DNA from: Azorinus chamasolen | Lineage: Eukaryota > Mollusca > Bivalvia > Cardiida > Solecurtidae | Direction: 5' to 3' | Length of the DNA: 64,000 nucleotides | NCBI GenBank assembly: GCA_963576725.1 | Contig: OY755237.1 | Location: 63,527,423-63,591,422 of the forward strand | Part shown: piece by piece, positions 38,801 to 53,800 of the stretch | Layout: each line of letters starts with the position of its first letter | How positions within the stretch are numbered: the stretch's first letter is position 1 | The notes under the pieces: model-generated | What the model saw: only the letters and a program-made list of their open reading frames with translations | Databases searched by the model: none | Told to the model about the DNA's origin: nothing | Translations under genes and position numbers: made by a program

Positions 38801-41800
38801 CACCATGGACCCAGATGAGATGCCGAGTATTTTGGCAAAGCAACTCGGCATCTCACCAGGAACGAAATTAACACGGACAATGAAACGTTTGATCGAATCG
38901 GAAGTAATTAACCCTTTCCCTGTTTAATATGTCAGAAATAATAACATCATCAAATAGAGGATCTTGCATGAGTGTTCATTACAAATTGTTTTTATGAAAC
39001 GAGTTTACTATAATAATATGACACGGGCTTTAGCAAGTGTAATATTCATTATAGTAAACGAGTTTCATGAAAACAATTTATGATGAACACGAATGTAAAA
39101 TTCTTTTTTTTAACACATAACCCTTAAAAAGTGCCATAGGAAGTGAAACAGACTATATCTGACGGCTGTTTCAGCCATTGTTTACAGCGTAGTACAGGCG
39201 GATTCAAACTGCTCGTTGGTATCATAAATGCACTAGTGCATTTCCGCGATTTACGACAATATGTTTCGGCACTCCTACACAGTAGATTACATGATAATAT
39301 ATTGTTAGTTTTTTATAATGGCATATGTCGACAGGGTTATTTGGTATTGGTAGAAACTGTAGAGCCAGACCTGTTATAATTGTATAAGCAAACAGAGCAG
39401 ACCCTGATCAGATGGATCCTAAAGGAGTCTTCTGATCTAGGTCTACTCTGTTTGAAAATATGTGAAGAAGGCCTTTATATGTTGGAAAGGGTTAAAATCT
39501 CACCAGATCCAAAGTTGAGCTGACATTCTTTTTTTCACAACGCACAACGAGATAAGTGTTAAGACGCGTGCACATGTTCTGGTTCAATTACAGGTTGGAT
39601 TCCACAGAGAACTAGATTTTGGTTGTGCAGACTTTCTGTTGCTTATGAGTATATGTGTATGCTGTTGTATTCAAACCAACATTTAGGCATTACACTCATT
39701 GTAGAACCAGCCATTTACCACTTACCAGAGCATATTCTGTATTTTTACTTGTAGTGTGAGAAATAAGATAGAACCTGGGTACATGCTTATAAAACTTTTA
39801 GTTGAGTCTGAGTTCGTTCTCAAGTTTTTGATTGGTCAGATTTGAGCCTTTGGCTCAAATCTGACCAATCAAAAGCTTGAGAACTCAAATCTGACCAATC
39901 AAAAGCTTGAGAACGAACTCAGACTCAACTAAAAGCTTTATAAGCATGGGACCTGATCAGTCGTGATTTAAATTCTACACTGTTTGCAACGTCTAAATGA
40001 GTTCACGCATTAAAACTGTTTGTATTGCAGGTTAATGTGCAGCAAACCGAGACACTGCCACCCAACGCTCATTCAGGCATCACCGTTCCAAAAACTCTAT
40101 TCTCCAGACTGTCTGGCCGGAGTTCGAGCCGCGTGGGAAAGATCAGCTCCTCCATTATCCGGGAACCTAAAGTATTCCAGGTAGATAATAAGGAGTATTT
40201 TATGGCTGACTCTAGTAAGTGCAATGTAAACCCGTCAGAAAACTTTGATCCAGATTCCGTTTTTCAAAACAATAAGTCGCTATTTAGTGAGAATATTTCA
40301 ATATCCTGTTTAACAGAATTGCAATTTGTTTTAAAAAATTAGGTTTTACTTGTGTTATACCTTTCTTGTTTTCTTACAATACAGTCTATAGCGGTCCCAC
40401 TCGAGAAGGAGATCGTACTTAGCAACAACCAGACGGTCAAGGCCGTACGAACTATAAATAGTAACATAATTGGAACTTCCGTACCAGGAGTGACCTTGAC
40501 GAACCTAGTCGACCCTGTTCATATCGTATTCCAGCACAAAAAGGTACAATAAACCCCTTAGAAGCGATTTTATGTCTGCCGATAGACTTCTACAATAGGT
40601 GATAGTTTAACCTCTTCCCTCATACGCTATTTTAGACACAACCTCTTTGAATAAATCTACCGAAAAGGAGCATTCATTTAAAAAAGGAAATTTTAAAATT
40701 GCATATTAGTTATAAATAGAGAAGGAGCTAATGCTCTATTTATCACAATGGTTTAAAAAGGGTGTCTTTTTCAGATGCGTCAAAAGGGGTCAATATGAGG
40801 GAATAGGTTAATGGGGTAATTCGTTGATTGAGTTTATATACAGTAAAACCCCGCTAATGCGACCACTTAATAAATACACGTGGTTGTCTTTATAAGCAGG
40901 TCGTTGCTTAATGCAGGGCAAAAGTAATGCAGAAAGCTCCTGCAGGACAAAAGTAATGCATTAATCCTGTTTCCAAGACCGATATTTATGCTAAATGAAA
41001 CGTCCGGTTTAAAGAGATTTACTGTATTTGCAAATGACAGTTAGGTCCCGATCGAGTGGACAAGGATTGACACCCGCAGTCCATCCTTGAACTAGGTGTA
41101 CCAGAAATCTTCACGCAAATCCTGTAATATCGCCCAGGAAAACAAGTGTTTTTGTCTCTCCCCGCTGTCTTGTTCTAGCCATTTAGCTGATATTTGTGGA
41201 AAGTTAAATCTGTAAAATATTATGTTGAATGTGAATTCGCACACTATATCCAGTAAACTGATATTTATTATCATTTTATTACAATTGTTAAATGCGGTTA
41301 TACATTCGTAAATAGTTCAAGTTTCGGAGAATAATGGCCTTAGTTGTCTTTAATAGCTCATCTGAACACAAAGTGCTGTCTAATGAGACAGTTTTATGTC
41401 CGTCGTACGTCGATGTCTAAAATATCTTGATCAGATGTGATAAAATTCACAGAAAGTGCCATTGTGACGTATTCATTCATTTTTGTACAAACATTTGAAA
41501 TCCGTCTGGAACTCTGGTTGTCATGACAACCGAATTGTAAACGTTTCTACAACCATCTTAGACCCTTTCAGAAAAATCCAAACATAGCCTCCAAGGATGT
41601 GACTAAATTTACTTATTGTGCTGTGGTTATACCGCAGCACAGAGTATGTACTGGTTTTGTATGACCTACGTTTTTGGCACTGGAGTAACATTTTTACCTT
41701 CTGCTTGGAAGAGTGTGTTTGTTATGAACGAAAACAAAACCAAAACATCCATCAAAACACACGCGAACATTCGGAATGTCAATTATAATATGGGTTTTAA

Positions 41801-44800
41801 GAGAGGCCAATTGCACAAAACTGCAAAAGCAAAATAAATGTAAAATGAATCTATCGATTCTGTAAAATAAATCTTATCTAGTGTGACATAATTTTTCTGG
41901 GTGTCGAGTCGTTTCGGACAAATCCGTTTCGGAAACTAGTCATTTCGGATTTAATCCGTTTAGGGCTTGATCGTTTCGGCCTATTATAAAATATAGCCCT
42001 TTTTACGCAGAATTTAGTCCACAAAAGATTTGCATTCAAAGGTACATGCACATAAATGGCGAGTGTGATATGATTGAACGGAAAGTACCATATACGCACA
42101 ATTAAAAATAATAGATATAAAACAAAATGTTTTTGATTAGATGATAAATAAGTTTTCAACACCAGTATATGCCGTATTATGATAGTCAAGTATGGGGAAT
42201 GATGTCAGTAAGTATCCTGTTAAATTTGAATTAAAGAGTTGTGGAAATTGTAAAGTCAAGGCATGGCATTAAAATAATCTTGGTTCATTTTGAAATTGGA
42301 ATTTCACTGTGATAAGAAACAAATAAGAAAACACACTTATCAAACAATACATATACCGAACAAATATGAATGAGCAAGCATACTTATCAAGCAAGAAATA
42401 TACAGCGCAAATAGATAAGGAACAAAATGCAATGATTGAGCTAAATAGCGACATAATAAAAATAAATCAGATTTTTTTATTTCATAAAATCATAAGCAAA
42501 CAGAGCAGACCCTGATCAGACTGATCCTACAGGAATGTCGAATCAGGATCTACTCTGTTTGCCAAGGTGTTACAATGTATATATGCATATATAAGTACAT
42601 AGCAAACTATAGCAAGATATAGAACTATTGTCTGAAAAAAAAAATTGCATATTTTGATCTTAGTCTACTCTATTTGCAAAGGTGTAGAAATGCGTATTGA
42701 GTAAAGGGTTTATTGCGCCATGTATCACAAGAACAGTTTGTCTCGGATGAGCGATGCATGGCCATCGTGACTCTTTTTTAACCCATTTGCTCCCACGATC
42801 CCATATATGGGACGTAGGCAAACAGTGTAGACTCTGATCAGACGCCGCATAATGATCAGAGTCTACACTGTTTGCTGATAGGAATTTCAGTATAAAACAA
42901 AACGAAATTGAAAATTTAGGCCAGATTCCCCTTAGATCAAAATGGACTAATCCAATATATAAACATGGAAAAGTCCGCTGGGTGCAAATGGGTTAATGTA
43001 CTGTTGATTTCATCTTTGGGAAGACAGCTGATCCAGGTTGACAGAGAACTGGATACGTTTGATGAGTATAAATGCAGTAGCACCAAAGCTTACACTTTGT
43101 GAATGTAAATGGACTCTTTGTAAGCAGCTCTATGCTTACAAATCACTGCACCTAAATAATTGTCGTGTGTGAAATGTGTCATCTGCCATAAATTTTAACA
43201 CTTTCTTTCATATTTCTTCTTTTAATGCCTTTGCAAACAGGGTAGACTCAGAGCAGACGTCTCCCGGGGGAACCGTCTGATCAGTGTCGTCTGCTCCGTT
43301 TACTTATAAAATTATACTAGATCTGACTCTATAGTATCTACTAGTGCCAAAACCTCATGTGTACATATGCCATATAATTAATATTCATGACGTCATTATT
43401 TAGTCCATGAATGTTAAACGGAGAAGGGTGTTATTTATTTTTTTAAAAAAATAACCAGAGAATCGAACAGTTTGGATTCTGATGAAGCACTTAACACTTC
43501 ATCTAATTCATATTCATTGTGACATTATTTCTTGACCTTTTCCTTTCATATAAACGCCCATATAAATGCTTAAAAGCATTTGCAAATAGAGTAGACCCAT
43601 ACCAGAAGGCTCCTGTAGGAATCGTATGATCAGGGTATGCTCTGTTTGCTTAATGAATTACAGTAAAACCTCTCTATAACGGCCACTAAATTGTGTTAAT
43701 TAGTTGGTATTTAGGGCAGGTGGCTGCTTAAAGCAGTCTCCTGCCTTTAACACAAAATACTTGATGCAATTTATTGTCCGTTATAGAGAAGTTTTACTGT
43801 ATATAGATCTGATTCTACAGTTTCTACTAATACCAATAAACCCATAGTACATTATGCCATATTTTAAATCAAAAATCAGCTAATAAATATTCATGATGTC
43901 ATCATTTCTTACATGAATATTTAATGGGTTAAATGAATATTCAGGAGACAAAGGTTTACGATATGGACACTTATGAGTTGACTGCTGACTATTGCAGGAT
44001 GCGGTGGACCCAGAGTGTGTGTACTGGGATACGTCCGGTGATGCTTGGAGATCTGATGGATGTACACTCAACACGACCAATGACCACTACACCGTGTGCC
44101 ACTGCAGTCACCTTACCAACTTCGCACTCCTAATGGTATGTAATCAGAGGTCCAGATATATGATTGTCGTCGAGCACTTAGACACCACCTGAATTAAAAA
44201 CAAACAAACAGAGCAGACCCTGATCAGACGGCTCCTGCAGGGGCCGTCTAATCTGGGTCTTCTCTATTTGCAATGGCGTATAAAGGCGTATTCATGGAGA
44301 CGAGGATTAAAGGGCAATGGTTGCAAAATGCAAAATGAAAGTTATGCGACACGTCCTCCATTGGGAGTTTTTTCTATATGATATCGTCATCCAGCACTTA
44401 GCCACCACTTGACTGAAAAACTCAAATAGAATCCCCTTAGTGACTCTTTTACAGTTTTACAGTCACAAACATCGATGTCATAGATCTATAGATATAATAT
44501 TCACTACCAAGACCATAAGCCCAACAATACCAAGGTGACAAATAAAGAGTATATCATATATACGTCGTTCAGATCAATCCTCTCTCGTTCTGTTTATATA
44601 TTTAGTTTAGTATCATCTGTATAATACCATGGTTACAGGCACGACACATGTTTACCTTGAGACTAATGTATGTGACGTATATTGATTGGCACTGTCGTGT
44701 GACATTTTCAAATTCCCTATTTTACTTCTATTCATTGTTTATGACATTAACCATGTCTCAATATTCAGTTAACCCTTCGCTTGCTATTCGCGTCAATATA

Positions 44801-47800
44801 CCTACCTGTAAATAGTGAATACCCAGATGAGACAGCTCCTGCAGGAGCTGTCTCATCAGGGTCTGCACTATTTACAAGTTGATTGTGCAACCAGTGCACT
44901 CCACAGCAGTGATTGCACAGCGAAATACTTGTACACAGTAGAGATATATGTAATTATACAACAGGGCTTGGGTAAAGAAGGAGAAATGTATTTTAAAATT
45001 CAGCAAGAGAAGGGTTAAATGGATTCCAGTCGTAACCTTTATTCTGTCATGAAAATTGTTCTGTTTTAAAAGCATTTATCCAGGCATCCAGATAAAGCTG
45101 CGTCAATTAAAACATTTTCTAAAATAACTTCTTTATTTCTCCACCAAACCGTATGTTGTGACCACTCTTCAGAATCGTCTCTTCGAGACGATTCTAAAGA
45201 GTATAGTCACAACATACGGTTTGGTGGAGAAATGACGATTTTAGTATTTGAGTATGCGCCTTATCTGTTGCTCTGTCCTTACCTCATAGAGACCCCTTTT
45301 GACGTATTTGTAAACAGAGTACGCCAATATAAGACCACGCCAATATAAGACTGCTTCTGTAGGAGCCGCCTGATCAGGATATGGTGTTCCTATATTTAGA
45401 ACTGATTCTAAAAGGTTTGTTATGACCAAAGGTTACCTTCTTTGTACACCAATTTGCACTGATGAAGTTATAGATTCATGAGGTGAAGGGTCTGCGGTCG
45501 ATATGTTGAGTTCCGATCTCTGCAAGAATTTTAGATTTTGTTGGCATTTAGTGTTAACCCTTCACTCCATGAATATTTATAAATTAATGAATTAATGTCA
45601 ACATGAATAGAAGTTAGAATCATTGATATAATAGCACATAGAAACAGTAATTGTTGGCCATGGCAGAAACTGTAGAATCATATCTATATTACTTCATAAG
45701 CAAACAGAGCAGAAGCTGATCAGACGGCCCCTATAGGAACCGTCTGATCTGGGTCTACTCTGTTTGCAAAGGCATAGAAAAGCGTATTTATGGAGCAAAG
45801 GGTTAAACACTAAGATCCTGACCAGATGCTGGGTTACTTACTTCGAACTGTTTTCATTATACATTAGAATATTTCTATAACGGTAACTTAACTGATTCTC
45901 TCCTAGACTAGTTTTAGACCTAAGCTCGTTGAATAAATCTACCAAAAAGGAGCATTTACTAGAGAAAAGCTAAAATTAGAATTATACGATTTTGATGCCA
46001 TTGTGATACATAGAGCATTTGCTCCACAGGAGCAAATGCTCTGATTACCATAATGGCTTCAAAGGGGACTTTTACAGAGGCGCAAATAGGCGTCAGTAGG
46101 AGACAATGGGTTAGCAATGTATTGGATAACTGTGGTCACCTCTAAAAGCAGATGACCTCTTAATGCAAAACGAAATGCGGATAACGTATAACATTTCTAA
46201 ACCGGACTTTACATTTAACATAATATGGGTCTTGGAAACAGGTGGCAGGTTAACTCATTCCACTCCTAGACTATTTTAAGGCCCAACTTCTTTGAATTAT
46301 TCTACCGAAAAGGAGCATTAACTATAAAAAGGGAGAATTTTAGAATTGCGTTGTTTTGAAACCATTGTGATAAATAGAGCATTTGCTCCCATCGAACAAA
46401 TGCTCTATTTATCACAATGGTTTCAAAGAATGAGTTTTACAGAGGTGTAAAAAGGCGTCAGTAGGAGGGTATGGGTTAATGCAGGATGAAAGTCGTGCAG
46501 AAAACCCCTCTAGGAGCGTTCTGCTTGACATTCACCCTGCATTAAGCAGTCACTTGTCTTAAAGTATCTAATTTTTCTCTAATAGATGTAGAGAGGTTAT
46601 ACTGTATATCCCTTTTGGAGTGTTCTGCGTAAATTTTATCTAATATTTATACCCACATGCAATAGCGTAGACCCATTTGTTGTACAGCAAAACCTCTCTA
46701 TAACGACCACTAAATTACATCAAATATTTTGTGTTAAAGGCAGGTGGCTGCTTAAAGCAAGGTGAAAGTAAAACAGAAAGCTCCTATAGGAGCGTTCTGT
46801 TTTACTTTCACCTTGCTTTAAACAGCCACCTGCCCTAAATACCAACTAATTAATACAATTTAGTGGCTGTTATAGAGAGGTTTTACTGTATATATAGAAG
46901 CTGCTTGGTCAGAATTCTATTTGTGTGCTTATGAAATAATATAAATTCTACAGCTTCTGTAATGGTGATTAATTCTCTTGATCATAATGCCATTCCAGTA
47001 AAACAAAAACCACTATAAACCGGACGTTTTAATTAGTATAAATACCGGTCTGTCAGACAGATGGCAGGGTGAATCAGAAAGTTTCTTTGAGAGATTTCTG
47101 CATGCGTTTTATCCCGAATTAAGCAGACACCTGCCGGGAAATATCTAAAAAATATGGCGGTTTAAAGGGGTTTTACTGTATAATAATCCAGATATTTAAT
47201 ATTCATAGTCATTGTGTCTGACATGAATATTCATGAGGTAAAATATTAACCCATTCCCTCATAGGCTATTTTTAGACCCAACTTCTTTGAATAAATCTAC
47301 CGAAAAGGAGCATTAACTACTGAAAAGGAACCTTTTAGAATTGTGTAGTGCTGAAAGTATTGTAATAAAAAGAGCATTTGCTCCATAGGAGCAAATGCTC
47401 TGTTTATCACAATGGTTTCGAGAAGTGACTTTTTACAGAGGCATAGAAAGGCGTATTTATGGAGGAAAGAGTTAGAGACCTATTTAGAGAGTTTGTAGAG
47501 AGGTTCTGTTGTTTTGTTTTGCAAAAATTAATGCCTTCACTGATTTCGCCCTTAGCCAATATTTTAACACTTTCCCTGGTGAATATTCGTGTCAGACTCT
47601 ATCCATTATGGATATTATTTAATTTAATTATTGCATTAATGACACAGAATAATGAATGTATTGTTTGACAAACAATAACTAATCAGATTTGTAACACATA
47701 AGCAGATTGAACATACCCTGATCAGACTGCTCATACAGCACCCGCCTCATCTGGGTCTACTCCCAGGCGTTGGAAGGCTGAACTATTTCATTCGCTACCA

Positions 47801-50800
47801 AATTTTGTCATCTGCAAACATTTATTTTTTTTGTTGCAAAGAAGAGTCACAGTAACAAACCGTTTGGATCCTGATGAGACGCCGAGTAAATGTTTGCATA
47901 GGTAATCACAGATTCGACATCGGCAGCGACAGAGCTAATCAAGTAAAAAATGAACATTTTACATAATGTGGTAGTATCTCTGATACCATTCGCTAGGACA
48001 GGGGCAAGACACGCTTAGTCATGTATATATAGAAAGTAAAGATCCGACTTAAAAAACAAATTAGTGAATTACCCACTCCTCTACTTTAAACCCTTCGCAT
48101 TGCAAGAAATGCACCAATTTCGATCAGATAAAAAGCTATTTCGAAAACAGAGACATTTTTATCCGAATGTTCAATGATTTTCCCGGTCAAATAAGGGATA
48201 AACTTAACACGGCATCAGTAACATGAGCAAAATGGCCAAAAATCCGTTATTCGGACACGACCTCGTCCCTGAGTGCGAACCGCAGATCAAGTTGAAGTAT
48301 GTATGTTGAATTGCGACATAGTTATCTCCAATTTAACCCGTATTTTGACCTTTGAGCTTGATGTATGACCTTGACCGTAACAAATCACCCCTGAAAATGT
48401 TTGCCTCCATAAGTTGCACATGCATGCCAAGTTTGAAGTATGTATGTGCAATGGCTACAGAATTATTGCCAACGTTAAAGTTGGGGGTAAACCATCCAAC
48501 AAACCAACAAACAAACAGACAGAGATAGCAAAAACAATATGCCCGGGGGCATAAAAAAACGATGGAAGACGAAGCAGAATGCGTTAGACAATGGTACATA
48601 TACTTATATCTTATGTTTGGGTTTGATTTTAGGATGTGTATGGTACAGGGGGCAGTTTGAGCGATGCTGACAAGTTGGCTCTAGCAGTTATATCCTATAT
48701 TGGTTGTGGCTTATCATTTATTGCCATTTGCCTCACACTCCTCACATATTTCATGTTCAAGTAAGTACCTGTATTATGGAGATTGTTTTATTAATCCTTT
48801 CGGCACCAAATTTCTAGTTGTCACCTGTAACCTAATTTCGTTAACCCTTTCCCTGATAAATATTAATGTAGGACATAATGACGTCATGAATATTAATAAG
48901 ATTTATTATTTTTATAATGGAATATGAACACAGGGCATTTTGGCTCAGTTAGAAGCTGTAGAATCAAATCAATATTACACCATAAGCAAACAGAGCAGAC
49001 CCTGATCAGACGGCTCCTATAGGAGCCGTCTGATCTGGGTCTACTCTGTTTGCAGATGCGTCAAAATGCGCTTACATAAGGGAACGGGTTAAACAGTTTT
49101 GTAAACTGAAGAACCAAGATAAATAAATACAGCTGTCATGGGAATAAACCGCAGACATAAAACTAGAGGTTGAAGTCCTTGATCAGACACCGCCTTGCGA
49201 AAGGGACGTCTGATCTGGAACTGCGCCGTGATGCATTCCGACGGCATCGGCGATGGAAGAGTTATTAACCCAACCGCGACCTGACTCGCATTTGCAAACC
49301 GATTGGATCCAGATGACACGCAGATTAACTCGGCGTCTCGTCAGGTTCGAGGTTGTTTGACACTGGGTCAGAAGTTTCTCGACAGCTCGAGACACCAGCT
49401 AATGTTTGCATTGTGTCCAGTGCTGGTGTAATGTACATACCCAGGAAGAGTGTTTACCAGCTGATATTTTCTGTCAAGGAAAACATATCACGTGTTCATA
49501 CACAATGACAGTAAAAACTTGATACATGTACTACGAAATTTTAGTAATGAATAATGTATGTCTTTGTAGGCTGGTGGCTGCTTATTACAGGGTGAACGTC
49601 ATACAGAAAGATCCTACAGAGGACATTTCTGCAGACTTTCACTATGCATTAAGCTGCCTCCCGTGTTAAAGGTCAATAATGGTACTATTTAAGTGTTCGT
49701 AGTATCGGGGGTTTACTGTTATTGTATATGAACACGTGATATTTTGGCCGTGACAGAAATCATACAATCAGATATATATAAATCCATAAACAAACAGAGC
49801 AGACCCTGAACAGGTAGCTTATACCAGAGTCATATGACCTGTGTCTACCCTGTTTACAAATCCCTGTAAACGGTTAATTGTAGACACGATTACCAGAAAT
49901 AGACTGTACATAATCATGCAACACTCTTATATCACTCTTATAGAGGAATTAGACGTACAGTAAAACCTCGATTATTCGAATTTTCGGTATAGAAGAATTT
50001 AGACCCTTTTAGGCAGGTGGCTGCTTAATGCATGGTGAAAGTCATGCAGAAAGCTCCTAGAGGAGCTTTCTGCATGACTTTCACTATGCATTAAGCTGCC
50101 ACCTGTCTTAAAGATCGATAATAATACGTATTTTAGTGTTCGGATAATCGAAGTTTTACTGTATTTATCATGTTGTTTTGAACTCTTTTTCTTTAACCCT
50201 TTCACTGCGGTACATGCATGTACACGTGCTGTCATACAAACAATGTAGACCCAGACCAGATGGTTCCTAGAGGAGTACTCAGATCAGGTTCTGCACTGTT
50301 TGCCATTCAAAATCCTGCAACAATTTTAAGTTTATCATACTGTTAAACACTGATCGATTGGCTATTCCATTCTAAAAATATAGCGTTGGCAAGGTAAATC
50401 GTGCGATTGTGTCTCTCTTTTTGCTGCAAATCAGTCTTCCAAACAGTGATACTAGTTAATTTGGCTTAGATTCCCCGTTAATTAATGGCATTTAGTTACT
50501 ATTCGTTAAATAAGTAGGAGGCGTTAGATCATATAGCGTGTAATCCATCTTCATCGTTTACTAGGAGCATAGTCATTTGTTTTGCATAACATCCAGAACC
50601 ATTCTGAATTAATAAATAATGCCTACGTGTTGACTACTCTAAGTGTTCGGACACTCCAAGTATTCGGACACCCAGTCTCCCCACTCTACCTAATTGTACA
50701 ACTGAATATACTGTGTTTAGATCCATTATTTTAACTTTTAATTTGGCTGACATACTAGCAAATAATTAAGACTCTGACAAAACAGCTTCTGAGGGAGGCA

Positions 50801-53800
50801 TTTGATCTTGGTCATCATAATTTGCGTGTGTTTGTCCGAATACTTAGGTAATTAGGGCGCTTAGTGTGAAGTGACTCTTTTTGTTTCTATTATACCAGAA
50901 AATTGCGGCGTGACAACCCTTCGAAGATACTGATGAACCTCTGTCTGGCTATAGGCCTCGTGGACCTTGTTTTTGTCGTCGGCATGCAAGATTATACGTC
51001 GGGTAGTACCGGCGGTTGTAAGGTATTGTACTAACGACCGCTTATTTCGCCGTGTAATTTATATAAACTTCACTGAATAAACCAGTACAATAATAGATAG
51101 AATCATTATCAATAAGATATACATGTAGAATAATATAACATCTATACTACTAAAAGAACGAGCTCGATGTTTTGTCGGATTTGCCGTAAATACGGCATAA
51201 CGTACATATTAGGTAACGTTATGTGCGAGCAGCTTACACATTGAAGTTGTGTTATTTGACATTGAAAAAGCATTAATATCAGCAGTTTGGATACAAACAG
51301 AGAAATTCCCCTACCAACAGAAATAGTGCATCTAAAATAGACGGGAAAAGACCTTCCAATGTGATTGATGATTGGCGAATATTCCGATACGGGCACAAAC
51401 GTATTATTTGTTTGTTTTGTTTCTCCTTTATTATTTGTTGACAAAACACTAGACGGTTTGTGGTTGTTTATACAGATAGACATACTTATTTGGAACAAAA
51501 CATGAGCGACTCTTATGTAAAAAAACGAAGCGACTACAGCGGTTCTTTATTTTTAAAAGCCTTAGCAAGCTGCAATGTTTTCAACATAGCTGTCTTAGTG
51601 CAGTGGATATGTATCTGGGCTAGCATGTGCGGGGTCTTGAGTTCGATTCTAACCAGTGAGCAATATTTTCTTATAAAAATACTGTACGTACAAAATAAAA
51701 CAATAAATATTAATAATAACATGTAATAATTAATAACAAAATATTAACATATAATTGAAAAAGAATAAGAATTAAAAAGAAGATTAGGAACGCATATAGA
51801 GAAACAGGCTGAACTTGCGCAGAACTACTAATAACCAATAACGTAGGTAATATCTACAATGCAAAAAAGGTTGCTTTTTCAACAGTTATCAGCGTTATAG
51901 TTATATTGTATTGTTTACAAACGAGTAGGAAATAAATTGACAGACGAAGAGCAAAACAGCTGATGCGTCCTCGGCCAAATCGGCCCAAGGCTTAAATACG
52001 TGTGCAGTTCTCGCAGACTGGCATTGTACCATTTGTTTGCATGCCCCATGTGCATATCTTACCGTAATTGTTTTAACTGGTTTTAATGCAATCGATTCTA
52101 TTGTTTTCCTAACAAAAGTGTACTAACGAGAATGACAGACGGAGAGCAGAATTTGCTGAAACGCCCCTTGGCCAAATCACCCCAGCACCTAACTGGTCAT
52201 AATTTTTTCTGTTTTCACAGACAGTGAGACTGAGACTGGCACAGTACCATTTTTGAACATGCATACAATACTGTCCGTTATTTCATTTAGACGGATTTTA
52301 CTCTTTAGACGGACTTCGACGTGTTTGCATATTATATTTTATACTTTACAGAGTCACTGATAAAAGTGCATGACTGTCGAATGTTATTTGAAGCAGTTAT
52401 TATAATCTGGAAAATGTGGTATAAGGATGTACCGTTCTGAAAGTGATTAAAGGCTTTTTGTTGAAATAAGATTGTTACTTGCCATCAAAACTGTTTTTTA
52501 AATTCATTCAATTTCACAGCATCATAATATCAATTACATTTATAAGGAACTTAATTAGCTGAAACGACGACGTCCTCTGTGCTGCTCAAACAAAAACCAG
52601 TAAGGACATTTTTTGAAATTAAATAAACATATTTACTATCTTAACCGTTAGGCCCACCTGCTCCAGATTAAAATGAATCGTATTTTAGGTATTGATTACA
52701 ATCACTTATTTCATCACAAACCAAACACATCGGATTTAGCTGTTACTCTTTATCAAGTAGTATTTGGAGAATTCATAACAGCTAATTTGATAAACCGTTG
52801 CTTAAATGGCACCTTAATTAGTGCTCATTTTTTTGTAGTAAACATGCATTTGGTTTTACATGACGTTAGTAGTATTTCAGTTTACTTACAAGCTGCAAGA
52901 CATCCTTACTTGACAGATCAGACTAAGACATGGATCAAACCCAGTGCTATGAGAAGCAAAGTAATTGTCATTTAGGGACTCCAACTACTTGACCACCGAT
53001 GCCCTTTTGAGTTGAATATTATATTTGTGTTATATACAATATATTTAAATTCAAATACCGGTACATCTTGGTATAAGCAGCACTTGAGCGGGTCTTTTTC
53101 TGTGCTATTATAACATTATCTACTATGGTGTAAAGAAGTCTATAAGATAAAGTGTTTACCCTTAAATAAACTATGTTTTTCCGCCGATATTGTGTCATGT
53201 GAACCAAACATTTTTAACATAAAACTTAAGGTTACACTATAATTAATAACGATATTGGAAAAGCATTGTAGTGATTGAACTTTGCAATTCACCAGAATGT
53301 ACCAAACAGTCGCCCACGCCAGCGCGGGCTCTTTTCTAGTGTTACTATATATATATATAAATTCCTTTGTAAACAGAGTAGACCCAGATCAACCCTTCGA
53401 GGAGCCGTCTGGTCATGGAGTCTTTCCTAGAATCTCCATGTTTGATAGGGAACTTGTTCATGATAAGTAGGTAACCCTTATTGATGTTTATGTCAATAGG
53501 TCAAACAAATGGTCACAATTCAAGGCCAAAGGTCAAACATATAGACCTGCTGCCATGGGGGCATACATGTTCTATTTTGTGTCGTTAATGCAATGGTTTA
53601 TTTTGTATTGTTTTGTATTTTATTATTTCAGGTTGTTGCCATTCTGCTCCACTATTTCTTACTGGCAGCAATATTCTGGATGGCGGTTGAAGCATTTTAC
53701 ATGTATCTTGCCCTGGTGAAGGTGTTTGACACATACATTGCAAGATTTCAACTGAAGTCATCGCTGTTTGGATGGGGTATGCTGTTGTCTTATTATTTAG

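Noticed and set aside
40181..40342. Extension of receptor exon E8 in an open frame to 40342
   Set aside because: A good donor (ttccag/gtagat) occurs at 40181, and E8 joins E9 in phase with domain continuity. The extension is AT-rich and has no GAIN similarity.
52673..52975. 100-codon + strand ORF as a receptor exon or separate gene
   Set aside because: No recognised domain; E12 joins E13 in phase without it; no promoter or splice evidence.
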